DNA of 64,000 bases, taken from positions 124,001 through 188,000 of the forward strand of contig NZ_QAOV01000006.1 of NCBI RefSeq assembly GCF_003050925.1, in the 5' to 3' direction. The notes below the pieces were generated by a model. That model was not told the origin of the DNA and did no database searches. It saw only the letters and a list, made by a program, of their open reading frames with translations. This DNA comes from Pseudomonas sp. GV085. GTDB lineage: Bacteria; Pseudomonadota; Gammaproteobacteria; Pseudomonadales; Pseudomonadaceae. The translations under genes were made by a program, and so were the position numbers. This document shows, one piece after another, positions 26,108 to 35,438 of this stretch; within the stretch, counting starts at the first letter, position 1; each line of letters opens with the position of its first letter.

Positions 26108-26746
26108 ATGTACATCCCCCCTCAGTTTGAAGAGTCTCGTGTTGGCGTTTTGCAAGAAGTCATAATGCGAAATCCGCTTGGGTCACTTGTCACTTGTTCG
26201 GATGATGGGATTGACGCCAATCACCTCCCTTTTGAACTTGTGCTCCGCAACGGGGCGCTTGGGGTGCTGCAGGCGCATGTGGCGCGCAATAATCCCCTAT
26301 GGCATGAAGTCGCCCAAGGCAGCGAGGTGTTGGTGATATTTCGAGCTCAAGATGCGTATATATCGCCGCAATGGTATCCGAGCAAACAGGATTTCCATCA
26401 GCAAGTCCCCACTTGGAACTACCGGGTCGTGCACGCATTTGGTCGTGTGACGTTTCACGATGATGCTCAGTATGTGCGTCGTGTCGTGGCAAAGCTGACC
26501 AAGTCTAATGAAGCATCTCAGCCAGCACCTTGGAAAATGGCCGATAGTCCCAAGGAGTACATAGATGCCATGCTGAGAAAAATTGTAGGGGTCGAGATCG
26601 AAATCACGAGGCTAGTGGGGAAATTCAAGCTCGGTCAGGATGAGGAAGCCCGTGATATCCGAGGTGCTGGCGATGCTTTGGTCTCACGTAATGAGCGAGG
26701 AATTGGATTAGCCATGCTTGAGTGCGCTGATAATAAAGACATTTAG
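26108..26746 (+). CDS. PaiB-family FMN-binding protein
   Basis: 212 residues of the PaiB/FMN-binding split-barrel family, annotated in other genomes as negative transcriptional regulator or protease synthase regulator. MYIPPQFEESRVGVLQEVI at the start, the HVARNNPLW segment and QVPTWNYRVVHAFG are family hallmarks. Full length. It may bind FMN or haem and modify or sense small molecules; the regulatory role is poorly supported. Single gene with a strong terminator about 100 bp downstream. Confidence 0.82.
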   Translation: MYIPPQFEESRVGVLQEVIMRNPLGSLVTCSDDGIDANHLPFELVLRNGALGVLQAHVARNNPLWHEVAQGSEVLVIFRAQDAYISPQWYPSKQDFHQQVPTWNYRVVHAFGRVTFHDDAQYVRRVVAKLTKSNEASQPAPWKMADSPKEYIDAMLRKIVGVEIEITRLVGKFKLGQDEEARDIRGAGDALVSRNERGIGLAMLECADNKDI

Positions 26747-26851
26747 CATCTTCCTTCCCACGTACAAAAAGGTGCCTCCCGAAATAAAGGAGCGCCTCTA
26801 TTAGTGCCTCATAAAAATCATCGGCACTTATGAATTGTCTTTGCAGTGAGG

Positions 26852-26888
26852 ACGCCTCAGCAGAAGGTGGTTTGCTGAGGCGTTTTTT
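26852..26888 (+). terminator. Intrinsic terminator
   Basis: Perfect 11-bp stem ACGCCTCAGCA/TGCTGAGGCGT with a 10-base loop followed by TTTTT. It closes the 25063-26746 transcription units. The rest of 26747-27027 shows nothing else. Confidence 0.85.
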
Positions 26889-27027
26889 GAGATCGCTGCT
26901 TCGGGCCGGCGGGCTCGGCTTACTCAGTTTGAATCACACCGAAGCCTCGCACGACATCTGAGCAGAATTCTCTCACGTTCCTTTTGTGCATCCAGCGCGC
27001 GCCATACATGGGCCCGCCAATCAGTGC

Positions 27028-27510
27028 CTAGAGCTTCAAAAACGTTGTGAAATGGTCCTTGTGATCCAGCAGGATCTCACGAGGCAAGAGAGTCGCCACA
27101 CTTCCTCGATGCTGCAATCCGTGTGATAGCACGTGTGCAAGAACTTGCTCTTTCGTCATGTTACCTGGTTTTCCATCCTTGAAAATAAACGCAACCGGAT
27201 CAGACAGTTCGATTGCTGTTATCGACTGGGTGTAGTTCACAAACCATTGATTCGCTGAAGAAAAGTACTCTTCCAGTCGACCTAGGTCTTGTTTCTGTTC
27301 GGTCAGGATGGAGTCAAATTCATCCGGTTTTCCCTGCAGTCTGGCAATGAACAGCTGGTCAACAATATTGATATGGGCGAGCCAGTAGAGTGCTTCCTCC
27401 ATTTCCGTTGGAAATTTTTTTGCCGCGGGGGCTTTCAAGCACTTGAACAGCTCCTCCTCAGACCATGCCTTGTATTTGTAAAGCGAATGAAGAAGGTTCG
27501 TGGCACTCAT
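27028..27510 (-). CDS. DinB-like four-helix protein
   Basis: 160 residues from ATG 27510, which follows AGGAG; a longer frame to 27603 lacks a start signal. It has the DinB/YfiT-like helical bundle with possible metal-binding histidines (WLAHINIVDQLF and HVLSHGLQHRGSVATLL). DinB superfamily enzymes include bacillithiol/mycothiol-dependent transferases and many uncharacterised members. Function unknown. A putative operator shared with the XRE-cupin gene lies about 115 bp upstream. Confidence 0.78.
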   Translation of the reverse strand: MSATNLLHSLYKYKAWSEEELFKCLKAPAAKKFPTEMEEALYWLAHINIVDQLFIARLQGKPDEFDSILTEQKQDLGRLEEYFSSANQWFVNYTQSITAIELSDPVAFIFKDGKPGNMTKEQVLAHVLSHGLQHRGSVATLLPREILLDHKDHFTTFLKL

Positions 27511-27890
27511 GGTGTTCTCCTGGTTTTCTAATTTTCTGGCTGCCCTGGACCTTCTGATGGGAGTGCGGATAGGGCTCCTTCCCGCAGGGGGATAGCCATG
27601 CATGGTCGGATAGGTGGAATGGTCAGTATATTGACTTTTTTAGTCAATAGCTGATAGTTTGAATGGCAAGCGACGAAAGTGGCCATGTGGTAGCCGAGTG
27701 AAGGGTGATTGGCCTGGTGCGGGCGATTTGCGATCCCTCACCATCTGCGTTTGCAGATGACGATGATCTCGCTCAACGCCTCAGAAGAAGGCCTGCATTG
27801 CACAGGAAAGGGTCACTGCAGCACTGAATTTCAGCAGGGCGCCGCCTTACGGGTGGCAGGCTCAGAGATGGCGAGAGGGTGTCTCAAATC
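27511..27890. other. Divergent control region before the threonine-synthase-like gene
   Basis: About 380 bases between divergent genes. It contains the palindrome TATTGACT-TTTTT-AGTCAATA at 27629-27649, part of the shared operator candidate. No other gene is credible. Confidence 0.55.
27626..27649. promoter_or_regulatory. Putative shared operator, copy 2 (palindrome)
   Basis: GTATATTGACT, TTTTT, AGTCA at 27626-27646 match the element at 24057-24077 in 19 of 21 bases. Here the half sites TATTGACT and AGTCAATA are perfectly complementary. It lies 116 bp upstream of the DinB-like gene and 245 bp upstream of the threonine-synthase-like gene. Confidence 0.5.
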
Positions 27891-29294
27891 ATGAAGTACG
27901 TCAGCACACGGACGCCTGGTAAAGAATTCGAGTTCAGCGAGGTCCTCATGGGGGCGTACGCACCGGATGGTGGGCTTTTCGTTCCTCGCAACGTTCCTCG
28001 CTTCAAAAGCGAAGATCTCCTGAAGCTTGAATGGCTACCATTTCACGAACTGGCACGTCATGTAATCGAGCCGTTCCTAGGTGGCTATATCCCTCAAGAT
28101 GAACTGTCTCGAATTCTTGAGGAGACATTTGACCGTTTTAAAAGTAACGCTGTTGCGCCGCTCTACCAGACGGCTACCAATGAGTGGGTATTAGAACTAT
28201 TCCATGGTCCGGCAGGGGTCTATCAAGACTTCGGTCTCCAATTGATGTCTCGTTTGGTTGAGTGCTCCTTACTAAAGTCCGGAAAGAAAGCGCTTGTCGT
28301 TGGCTGCACTGGTGGAGACACCGGTGTCGCGGCTATCAAAGCCTTCAATGGCATGGAAGGTGTGACGGTGATTGTTCTGCATCCTTCCAGAGGAATAACA
28401 GATGAGCATCGGCGTCGCTTATTAGGCGCTGCCGAAGAAAATGTTGTAAATATTTTGGTTGAGGGTGATTACGCCGATTGTCATCAGCTGTGCGAAAACT
28501 TTCACAGAGGCATTAACGAAACAGGTCAACAATTAATATCTTTCAATTCGGTGAATTGGGTGAGGGTGCTCGCGCATCTGTCCTTCTACTTCTACTCGTC
28601 GCTTCAATTAGGTGCGCCTAAAAGAGATGTGGCGTTCAGTGTGCCTACCGGAAATTTTGGTGCTCTCTATGCAGGCTATATTGCAAGGGAAATGGGGTTG
28701 CCCATCAGGCAGCTAATTGTAGCAACGAATACCAACGCGGGGTTGCATAACTTTCTTCAGTCTAACCTCTATAGGCGTAATGAGATTCGTACTACCAACA
28801 CGCCTTGCATGAATGTGTCGTTAGCCTCTAATTTCGAGCGGCTGCAATGGAGTATTCTCAATAGGTGCAGTGATAAAGTGGCTAGAAATATGGAGCTACT
28901 AGAGACGGATGGCCAAATTCAACTGGAACAGGATGAGTGGTTAGAGGCGCGAAAGCTATTTGATTCTTTGGCGGTAGAGGATGCAGAGGCATTTTCCTGT
29001 ATTCATGAAGTCTTTGTTAAAAGTGGTTACTTGATCAGTCCTAATACCGCGATTGGATTACGAGCTGCGCGAATTAACAGGCGTAGCTTACTGACACCAA
29101 TGATCTGCTTGGCCACGACGCATCCTTCAAGCTCTGCCTCAGTTCTGGCTGAAGCCGATGTTCAATCTCCAATGAGTGTGGTGAGTGCTCACCCCTTCTC
29201 TAATGACGAATGCATTTCAATTTCCAATGATGTTGGCATCCTTACGGAACTCATCAAGGCGATATCCCAAGACACGAAGTCTCGCTCGCTATAA
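27891..29294 (+). CDS. Threonine-synthase-like protein lacking the PLP lysine
   Basis: 467 residues from ATG 27891. The thrC architecture is complete: N-terminal YVSTRTPG and GGLFVP, the phosphate-binding GCTGGDTGVAAIKAF, FNSVNWVRVLAH and VPTGNFGALYAGY. The normal cofactor site ELFHGPT-AFKD reads ELFHGPAGVYQDFG, so the Schiff-base lysine is Gln112 (codon CAA at 28224-28226). The flanking residues also differ, which argues for divergence rather than a single sequencing error. It should not form the usual PLP aldimine. It precedes an Lrp regulator and homoserine dehydrogenase, so a homoserine-related binding, sensing or altered catalytic role is possible. Lower GC than the surroundings. Confidence 0.82.
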   Translation: MKYVSTRTPGKEFEFSEVLMGAYAPDGGLFVPRNVPRFKSEDLLKLEWLPFHELARHVIEPFLGGYIPQDELSRILEETFDRFKSNAVAPLYQTATNEWVLELFHGPAGVYQDFGLQLMSRLVECSLLKSGKKALVVGCTGGDTGVAAIKAFNGMEGVTVIVLHPSRGITDEHRRRLLGAAEENVVNILVEGDYADCHQLCENFHRGINETGQQLISFNSVNWVRVLAHLSFYFYSSLQLGAPKRDVAFSVPTGNFGALYAGYIAREMGLPIRQLIVATNTNAGLHNFLQSNLYRRNEIRTTNTPCMNVSLASNFERLQWSILNRCSDKVARNMELLETDGQIQLEQDEWLEARKLFDSLAVEDAEAFSCIHEVFVKSGYLISPNTAIGLRAARINRRSLLTPMICLATTHPSSSASVLAEADVQSPMSVVSAHPFSNDECISISNDVGILTELIKAISQDTKSRSL

Positions 29295-29308
29295 TCCTGG
29301 AGTTAGAG

Positions 29309-29746
29309 ATGAAACGCGTTTTAGATAAGACGGATGAAAAAATACTGGAAGAGCTTACTCGTAATGCTCGACTTGCGCATAACGACATTGCCATGAAAGT
29401 TAATTTATCTAGGAATGCTGTCAGGCTCAGGATTGAACGGTTGGAGCGGGACGGATATATCAGGGGTTATACCATCATCAAAGGTGGGCCGCCTTCCGAG
29501 GTTGCGCCAATTAATGCCCTTATTTTTGTGTATCGAAAAGACCGAATGCGCGGTGCTGATGTGGTGCGTTCAATTGTCTCAATGCCTGAGGTCGTGTCCT
29601 GCAATGTGATGAGTGGTGACCTGGATATTGTAGTGACAGTTGAAGCGACAAGTTCGGATTGTATTCATAGGGTCTGGAGCGAGATATCCACGTTGCCAGG
29701 AGTTCTGAATACAGTTACGTCATTTGTATTGTCTTGCACGAAGTAG
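29309..29746 (+). CDS. Lrp/AsnC-family regulator
   Basis: 145 residues: N-terminal helix-turn-helix (DKTDEKILEELTRNARLAHN, then LSRNAVRLRIERLERDGYIR) and a C-terminal RAM/ACT-like ligand domain. Fourteen bases separate it from the thrC-like stop. Lrp-family proteins bind amino acids and short palindromes. The 19-bp palindrome at 29775-29793, immediately after this gene and in front of homoserine dehydrogenase, is a likely target, so it probably regulates the catabolic operon in response to homoserine, canavanine or another amino acid. Confidence 0.87.
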   Translation: MKRVLDKTDEKILEELTRNARLAHNDIAMKVNLSRNAVRLRIERLERDGYIRGYTIIKGGPPSEVAPINALIFVYRKDRMRGADVVRSIVSMPEVVSCNVMSGDLDIVVTVEATSSDCIHRVWSEISTLPGVLNTVTSFVLSCTK

Positions 29747-29774
29747 GTTGCTAGGAAATCAAAATGCTCTCTCC

Positions 29775-29793
29775 TGCGAGCATTTTGCTCGCA
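29775..29793. promoter_or_regulatory. 19-bp palindrome upstream of homoserine dehydrogenase
   Basis: Perfect arms TGCGAGCA-TTT-TGCTCGCA. Related GAGC-n5-GCTC elements are at 35893-35905 (inside a decayed copy of this leader) and 44645-44657 (before the racemase). It may be an Lrp operator or an RNA hairpin. Confidence 0.5.
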
Positions 29794-29877
29794 ACAATGA
29801 TCGGTTTGCCATATTCGTATGAGCACTGCTGCAGTTTAATATTTCAGTACCGAAAACATAACAATGAGGCCCATGTC

Positions 29878-30927
29878 GTGACTGAATATAAAATTGCTTT
29901 GCTTGGTTTTGGTGGTGTAAACCGTGCGTTGACGCAGCTCATTGCAGATAAGAACGAGCACTGGGCTAATGAATTTGGTTTTAAGCTAAAAATTGTTGGT
30001 GTCAGTGATCTTTACTTTGGCTCCATTATCAACAAGAACGGGTTGGATGCCCAGGAATTGGCCGCAGTTCCTGCTGTAAAAGGGGGGTTTAGAACATTGC
30101 CAGCGGGCAGTGCTGAGCCTGCCAATGAGACGGTTATCCGTTTCTCGGGGGCCGATCTTATCGCCGAGGCGACGTTCACCAACCCTGTAGATGGAGAGCC
30201 AGCTACGACTTTCTGTCGCTGGGCTCTGGAAAAAGGTATCAGTGTGGTCACCACCAACAAAGGGCCGGTGGCGTTGCACGCTGAAAGCCTGAAAGCATTG
30301 GCCAGAAGCACCGGTGCCCAATTCGAGTTTGAAGGCTCGGTAATGAGCGGCACCCCCGTCATTCGTCTGGCTAAAGAGTCGCTGGCCGGCTCGGAAATCA
30401 GCGGGTTTAAGGGCATCTTGAATGGTACGTCCAATTTCGTACTTTCTAGTATGGAAGAAGGTCTCGACTTCTCTGATGCAGTCGCCAAGGCTCAGGAACT
30501 CGGTTACGCAGAAGCTGACCCCACCACGGATGTGGAAGGGCATGATGTTCGTCTTAAAGTAGTCATTTTGGCGAATGAGCTTCTGGGGGCGAAGTTGACT
30601 CCGAGCGATGTCCTTTGCAAAGGCATCTCGGAGATCACGTCAAAAGACATCACCAAAGCAACGAAGGCCAATGCTCGGTGGAAACTGATTGGAAGCGCGG
30701 AAAAATTGAGCAATGGCTCCATCGCCGCCTCTGTTAGTCCTCAATTGTTGCCTCTGGGTGACGCACTGGCTGGTGTCAGTGGCGCAACAAATGCAATTAC
30801 CTTTAATACAAAAATTCTTGGTCCGGTAACGGTTGTCGGAGCGGGTGCAGGTCGGTTTGAAACAGCATTCGCCTTGCTCTCGGATATCGTCAGCATTCAC
30901 AAGAACAAAACTAAGATAGGTAAATGA
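29878..30927 (+). CDS. Homoserine dehydrogenase lacking an ACT domain (catabolic type)
   Basis: 349 residues from GTG 29878, chosen because GAGG lies upstream and because the decayed duplicate at 35991 begins ATG at the matching codon (TEYKIA). The frame is open back to 29764, but that part overlaps the palindromic leader. NAD(P)-binding [11 protein letters not shown], the TNKGPVALH strand, [20 protein letters not shown] and [20 protein letters not shown] with the catalytic lysine are intact. No C-terminal ACT domain, so no threonine feedback is expected. In this setting it probably oxidises homoserine to aspartate semialdehyde. Its stop overlaps the next start. Confidence 0.85.
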   Translation: MTEYKIALLGFGGVNRALTQLIADKNEHWANEFGFKLKIVGVSDLYFGSIINKNGLDAQELAAVPAVKGGFRTLPAGSAEPANETVIRFSGADLIAEATFTNPVDGEPATTFCRWALEKGISVVTTNKGPVALHAESLKALARSTGAQFEFEGSVMSGTPVIRLAKESLAGSEISGFKGILNGTSNFVLSSMEEGLDFSDAVAKAQELGYAEADPTTDVEGHDVRLKVVILANELLGAKLTPSDVLCKGISEITSKDITKATKANARWKLIGSAEKLSNGSIAASVSPQLLPLGDALAGVSGATNAITFNTKILGPVTVVGAGAGRFETAFALLSDIVSIHKNKTKIGK

Positions 30928-32348
30928 TCATGAATAGCTTGAGTCTTTCGCTCGCTGTTGATTATAAAACCATAACAGTTTTGAGCCCGTATGATGGCGC
31001 TTCAGTTGGAGAGGTGGCGGACGTACCTGCTTCATTTGCTACTGCAATCATTGATACGGCGAAGCTTGGTGCGCAGATCGCCAAAGAGCTCCCACGACAC
31101 GAGCGTGCTCGCATACTGGAAAAAACCGCTGCTTTGGTCGAGAGCGACAAGGAGGCGTTTGCCAGTCTGATTGTTGCCGAGTCGGGAAAAACGATCAAGC
31201 AGGCGAGGAAGGAGGTTTTACGCTGCGTCAATACGTTGAAGCTGTCCGCCGAGGAGGCCAAGCGTAATGCAGGTGAAGTCATCCCGTTTGACTCCTATGT
31301 CGGATCCGAGTCTCGTCAGGGATGGTTTACTCGGGAGCCTTTGGGTGTAATTGTTGCAATTACCCCATACAACGATCCACTCAACTTGGTCGCTCACAAG
31401 TTGGGGCCTGCGATCGCTGGCGGTAATGCTGTTGTACTCAAACCTTCTGAGCTCTCTCCGTTATCTGCCATTAAGCTGGTGGCCTGCCTGAACGCTGCGG
31501 GTCTCCCTCCTGCGGTCGTGTCCATTGCAACTGGAGGGGCCGCGCTGGGCAAGGCACTGGTCGCTCATCGAGCGGTACGTATGGTTTCCTTCACGGGTGG
31601 TTTTGTTACCGGTGAGCAGATCTCTCGCAATGCAGGCCTTAAAAAACTGGCGATGGATTTGGGGGGCAATGCCCCGGTTATCGTCATGGGCGATTGTGAT
31701 CTGAATGAAGCCGTTGAGTCCTGTGTATCAGGCGCTTTTTGGGCTGCCGGGCAAAATTGTATCGGTACCCAACGAATTCTTGTTGAAGCGACAATATATG
31801 AAGAGTTCAAAAAGAAATTCGTTGTGAAGACAAGTGCTTTAGTCGTGGGAAATCCTGCTGACGAAAGCACGGATGTTGGGCCAATGATTACCGAAGCTGC
31901 TGCAAAACGCACTGAAGAAGTAGTCGTCGAGGCAGTCGATAAAGGGGCTAACCTGTTATTTGGTAATGTACGCCAAGGTTCGCTTTACTCACCGACGGTC
32001 CTGGAGAATGTTAGCCAAAGCTGTAAAGTTTGGTGTGAGGAAGTATTCAGTCCGGTTGTCATTCTTCAAAGCGTGGCCTCGCTTGATGAGGCGCTGACGC
32101 TGGCTAATGAGCCAGAGTACAGTTTGCATGCGGGTATTTTTACTAGCAATTTGAATGTCGCCATGAAAGCAGCTAAACGACTCGAAGCCGGCGGCGTCAT
32201 GATTAATGACTCATCTGACTATCGTTTTGATGCAATGCCATTTGGTGGTTCCAAATACGGCAGCATGGGGCGTGAAGGTGTGCGTTTTGCGTATGAAGAT
32301 ATGACGCAACCAAAAGTGATTTGCTTAAACGATGTTGGCGGAAGTTGA
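30924..32348 (+). CDS. NAD(P)-dependent aldehyde dehydrogenase; candidate aspartate-semialdehyde oxidising
   Basis: 474 residues if read from ATG 30924; ATG 30930 has better ribosome-site spacing. ALDH superfamily: oxyanion Asn in AITPYNDPL (about 150), [11 protein letters not shown], and the catalytic Cys in GQNCIG (279). The usual general-base Glu in the ELGG motif is Asp here (AMDLGGNAP, 245). It overlaps homoserine dehydrogenase, so oxidation of aspartate semialdehyde to aspartate is the expected job, as in homoserine/canavanine catabolism. Closest in look to lactaldehyde/succinate-semialdehyde type ALDHs, not to the phosphorylating Asd. Confidence 0.83.
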   Translation: MIMNSLSLSLAVDYKTITVLSPYDGASVGEVADVPASFATAIIDTAKLGAQIAKELPRHERARILEKTAALVESDKEAFASLIVAESGKTIKQARKEVLRCVNTLKLSAEEAKRNAGEVIPFDSYVGSESRQGWFTREPLGVIVAITPYNDPLNLVAHKLGPAIAGGNAVVLKPSELSPLSAIKLVACLNAAGLPPAVVSIATGGAALGKALVAHRAVRMVSFTGGFVTGEQISRNAGLKKLAMDLGGNAPVIVMGDCDLNEAVESCVSGAFWAAGQNCIGTQRILVEATIYEEFKKKFVVKTSALVVGNPADESTDVGPMITEAAAKRTEEVVVEAVDKGANLLFGNVRQGSLYSPTVLENVSQSCKVWCEEVFSPVVILQSVASLDEALTLANEPEYSLHAGIFTSNLNVAMKAAKRLEAGGVMINDSSDYRFDAMPFGGSKYGSMGREGVRFAYEDMTQPKVICLNDVGGS

Positions 32349-32447
32349 TTAAAGGGTCGATGTGAATCCCTAGGATTAAATCGGGTCCTCGGCAAGGCTC
32401 TTCTGGTCGGTAGAGCCTTGCCCAATACAACAATAAAAGGTAACAAA

Positions 32448-33986
32448 ATGAGTGTGAATGATCTTAATCCCACACGCGTGCCATCGTCTGGTGCAACTCG
32501 AAAAAGAGACTTCAGCGCAGAAGATGCAGGCTATCAAAAGGTGCTCAAGCCTCGCCAGGTTCAGATGATTGCTATAGGGGGGGCAATCGGAAGTGGTCTA
32601 TTCATGGGCGCAGGGGCACGACTCGCTGAAGCCGGACCCTCGCTTGTGTTTGTCTATGCAATCTGTGGCTTTTTTGCGTGGTTCATCATTCGGGCTATGG
32701 GCGAACTGGTGATGTATCGCCCATCCTCGGGCTCGTTCGTCTCCTATGCTCGAGAGTTCTACGGTGAGAAATGGGCTTTTGCCGTGGGATGGATGTACTG
32801 GACTGATTGGGTAATGGTTGCCATTGCAGATCTCACAGCTACAGCGCTCTACCTGAATTTCTTCAAAGCCTATGTCCCGTTCATGGGTGACATCCCTCAA
32901 TGGTCGTTGGCACTGGGAGCATTGGGTTTTGTTACTGCGATTAACCTTGTCTCGGTAAAGATTTTTGGTGAGCTTGAATTCTGGTTTGCCCTGATCAAGG
33001 TGGCTGCATTAACTACTTTCCTTGGGATCGGCATTTACATGGTGTTGTTCGGCACTCCGCTGCCAGGCCATGAGATCGGATTCAAACTGATTTCTGACAA
33101 TGGCGGTTGGTTCCCATCAGGCCTTTTGCCCGCCGTAATCATGATCCAGGGGGTGATATTTGCGTATGGCAGTGTGGAGTTGGTTGGTACTGCAGCTGGC
33201 GAAGCCCAAGACGTCGCTACAGTCATGCCGAAAGCAATTCGGGCAGTTGTTTTCCGCATTATTGTTTTTTACGTTGGTTCTGTATTGCTGTTGGCAATGC
33301 TGCTCCCCCACACCGCGTACTCGGCGGGGGTAAGCCCGTTTGTGACTTTCTTCGGCTCGCTGGGGATCAAGGGTGCAGACGCGATTATGAACATGGTCTT
33401 GATTACCGCGGCCGTGTCTTCTCTGAACGCTGGCATTTACTCCACTGGCCGGGTGCTTCGCTCGCTGGCAATCAACGGATCAGCCCCTAGCTTCCTGGCC
33501 AAGATGAACCGTCAAGGTGTCCCGTTCGCTGGCATCATGCTGACGACCGTTGCTTCACTAATTGGTGTCGTACTTAACGCAATTGTTCCGGGTGAAGCCT
33601 TTGAAATCGCGCTGACACTCACTGCCGTTATGTTAATCGGTTCGTGGTCAACAATCGTTCTGTGTCAGATCAAACTCTTCAAATACTCCCAGCAAGGTGA
33701 TCTGGAGCGCCCGGGGTTTCGAATGCCGTTTGCGCCTTACAGTGGTTACGCGACTTTGGTGTTCTTCGGTTTGGTTCTGGTTCTTATCGCATTCGATTAT
33801 CCCGTAGGTACGTACTCGATTGCTTCGCTGCCGTTTTATGCCGCCGCTCTTGTTGTTGGTTGGTACATGGTTCGTGGCCGTGTTCGTGCAATTGAGACTG
33901 GTGAATTAGTCTTTGACGAAAATCAAGAATTGGTCCGAGCAGATCAGACCAATCATCCTTCTTTCATTCACCTTCAGAATCAATGA
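32448..33986 (+). CDS. AnsP-like APC amino acid permease
   Basis: 512 residues from ATG 32448 (AAAGG upstream), with twelve predicted helices. APC-family motif AIGGAIGSGLFMGAGARL in helix 1 and GELVMYRPSSGSFVSYAREF; the C-terminal half GFRMPFAPYSGYATLVFFGL resembles asparagine permease AnsP. It may import homoserine, asparagine/aspartate or canavanine. It lies between the aldehyde dehydrogenase and the PLP lyase on the same strand, consistent with one catabolic unit. Confidence 0.83.
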   Translation: MSVNDLNPTRVPSSGATRKRDFSAEDAGYQKVLKPRQVQMIAIGGAIGSGLFMGAGARLAEAGPSLVFVYAICGFFAWFIIRAMGELVMYRPSSGSFVSYAREFYGEKWAFAVGWMYWTDWVMVAIADLTATALYLNFFKAYVPFMGDIPQWSLALGALGFVTAINLVSVKIFGELEFWFALIKVAALTTFLGIGIYMVLFGTPLPGHEIGFKLISDNGGWFPSGLLPAVIMIQGVIFAYGSVELVGTAAGEAQDVATVMPKAIRAVVFRIIVFYVGSVLLLAMLLPHTAYSAGVSPFVTFFGSLGIKGADAIMNMVLITAAVSSLNAGIYSTGRVLRSLAINGSAPSFLAKMNRQGVPFAGIMLTTVASLIGVVLNAIVPGEAFEIALTLTAVMLIGSWSTIVLCQIKLFKYSQQGDLERPGFRMPFAPYSGYATLVFFGLVLVLIAFDYPVGTYSIASLPFYAAALVVGWYMVRGRVRAIETGELVFDENQELVRADQTNHPSFIHLQNQ

Positions 33987-34022
33987 CACCAAACGAAAAA
34001 AGAAACTTTGGAGGAAATAGAC

Positions 34023-35225
34023 ATGCGTCCTGACAAAAAGAATCTGTCCACACTTTCGGCGGCTACGCTGGCAGTTCATGGTGGGAATGTCATCGACACC
34101 ACTACTGGTGCTATTCGCACGCCGCTGGTGATGGCCAACTCTTATCTGCTGCCAGATGATCCGTCGACGATGGACTGGTCCAGCCCTGATGGCCTCGTGT
34201 ACACACGAAACCAGGGTCATAACCAGGTATGCCTGGAGAAGAAACTTGCTGCGCTTGAAGGTTGTGAGGCAGCAGCTGTATTTGCTACCGGTGTAGCCGC
34301 TTTGCATTCGATATTTTTCGCCTTCTTGAAAAGTGGCGACCATGTCATTGTCAGTGACGTCACCTACGAGGCCGTATGGCGACTGTTCGCGGAGCTTCTG
34401 CCGGAGCGCTATGGCATTGAAGCCTCGTTTGTGGATATGGGCGATTTGGAGGCTGTTCGGAGCGCAATCCGCCCTAATACCAAACTTTTTCATACTGAGA
34501 CAATTGCCAACCCAACTACCAAAGTTGCGGATATTGCAGCGTTGGCCGAGATTGCTCATGCGCACGGGGCACTGATTTCTGTTGATGCAACCTTCACCCC
34601 ACCTCCGTTCTTCCATGCCAGCCAACATGGGGTGGACCTTGTTGTCCACTCCCTGACCAAGTACATCAATGGCCATGGCGATTCGATGGGTGGGGTGGTT
34701 CTGGGTTCCACTCAGATGATCACTACAATCAAGCACGATGCTCTTGTTGATCTCGGCGCGACCATCTCTCCGTTCAATGCCTGGCTGATAATGCGTGGTT
34801 CTGTAACGTTGCCTCTGCGTCTGCAACAGCATCTTAGATCTGCTGAAAAATTGGCTGCATTTCTCGAAGCAGATGATCGTGTAGCTTTCATCTACTACCC
34901 AGGGCTTCCATCCCACCCACAACATGAACTCGCTCGTCGGCAGTTCGCAGGGCGCGGCTATGGGGCGATGATGGCTTTTGCAGTAAAAGGGAATCCGGAC
35001 ACTCAAAATCGGTTTGTTTCGAATCTGCGCATCATCACTTCTGCAGTTTCCCTAGGTCACGATGAGACCCTTATTGTTCACGTGGGTGCAGAAGGCCGGG
35101 GTGGTTTTGACAAGTATCCTGAAGAGTTCCGTACATACGGTCATCTCCGTCTTTCGGTTGGACTCGAAGATCCCGACGATTTGATCAAAGATATTTCCTC
35201 TGCGTTGGACGAGACATTCAAGTGA
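34023..35225 (+). CDS. Cys/Met-metabolism PLP enzyme; candidate canavanine gamma-lyase
   Basis: 400 residues from ATG 34023 with GGAGG upstream. Fold-type I gamma-family features: YTRNQGHNQVCLEKKLAALE (about 60-79), SDVTYEAVWRLF, the aspartate in SVDATFTPPP, and the PLP lysine in HSLTKYINGHGD (Lys213). Similar to methionine/cystathionine gamma-lyases but with an unusual substrate-side segment. Pseudomonas canavanine gamma-lyase is an enzyme of this family that splits canavanine to homoserine and hydroxyguanidine. The adjacent homoserine dehydrogenase, ALDH, Gdx-type exporter and basic amino acid ABC importer fit that role closely. Plain methionine gamma-lyase is the main alternative. Confidence 0.75.
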   Translation: MRPDKKNLSTLSAATLAVHGGNVIDTTTGAIRTPLVMANSYLLPDDPSTMDWSSPDGLVYTRNQGHNQVCLEKKLAALEGCEAAAVFATGVAALHSIFFAFLKSGDHVIVSDVTYEAVWRLFAELLPERYGIEASFVDMGDLEAVRSAIRPNTKLFHTETIANPTTKVADIAALAEIAHAHGALISVDATFTPPPFFHASQHGVDLVVHSLTKYINGHGDSMGGVVLGSTQMITTIKHDALVDLGATISPFNAWLIMRGSVTLPLRLQQHLRSAEKLAAFLEADDRVAFIYYPGLPSHPQHELARRQFAGRGYGAMMAFAVKGNPDTQNRFVSNLRIITSAVSLGHDETLIVHVGAEGRGGFDKYPEEFRTYGHLRLSVGLEDPDDLIKDISSALDETFK

Positions 35226-35308
35226 TTTGAGAACTTAAAGGCTCGTGCCAACTTTAGCTTTGGATGTACGATATTGCTAAATATATGGTTTGGTTGGTAA
35301 CCCTCCTT

Positions 35309-35336
35309 TGCCCTCGTACCAGCGGGGGCTTTTTTA
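35309..35336 (+). terminator. Intrinsic terminator after the PLP lyase
   Basis: Stem GCCCTCG/CGGGGGC (one G-T pair) with loop TACCAG, followed by TTTTTT. Confidence 0.75.
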
Positions 35337-35438
35337 CTGGGTCCTATCAATGGTTCCAGTTTTACAAGGGCCAAATCTCCCAATCATATTAGGTTTTGTC
35401 CGTCGGAGTTGTGACGGATCTTTCAATGGAGGCGAATC

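Noticed and set aside
27891..29294. Housekeeping threonine synthase
   Set aside because: The PLP lysine is replaced and the context is an accessory island; a core thrC is expected elsewhere in the genome.
35226..35438. Possible guanidine riboswitch before the Gdx gene
   Set aside because: TCCGTC/GACGGA can pair, but none of the conserved motifs of ykkC class I, II (ACGR loops) or III could be found by eye.
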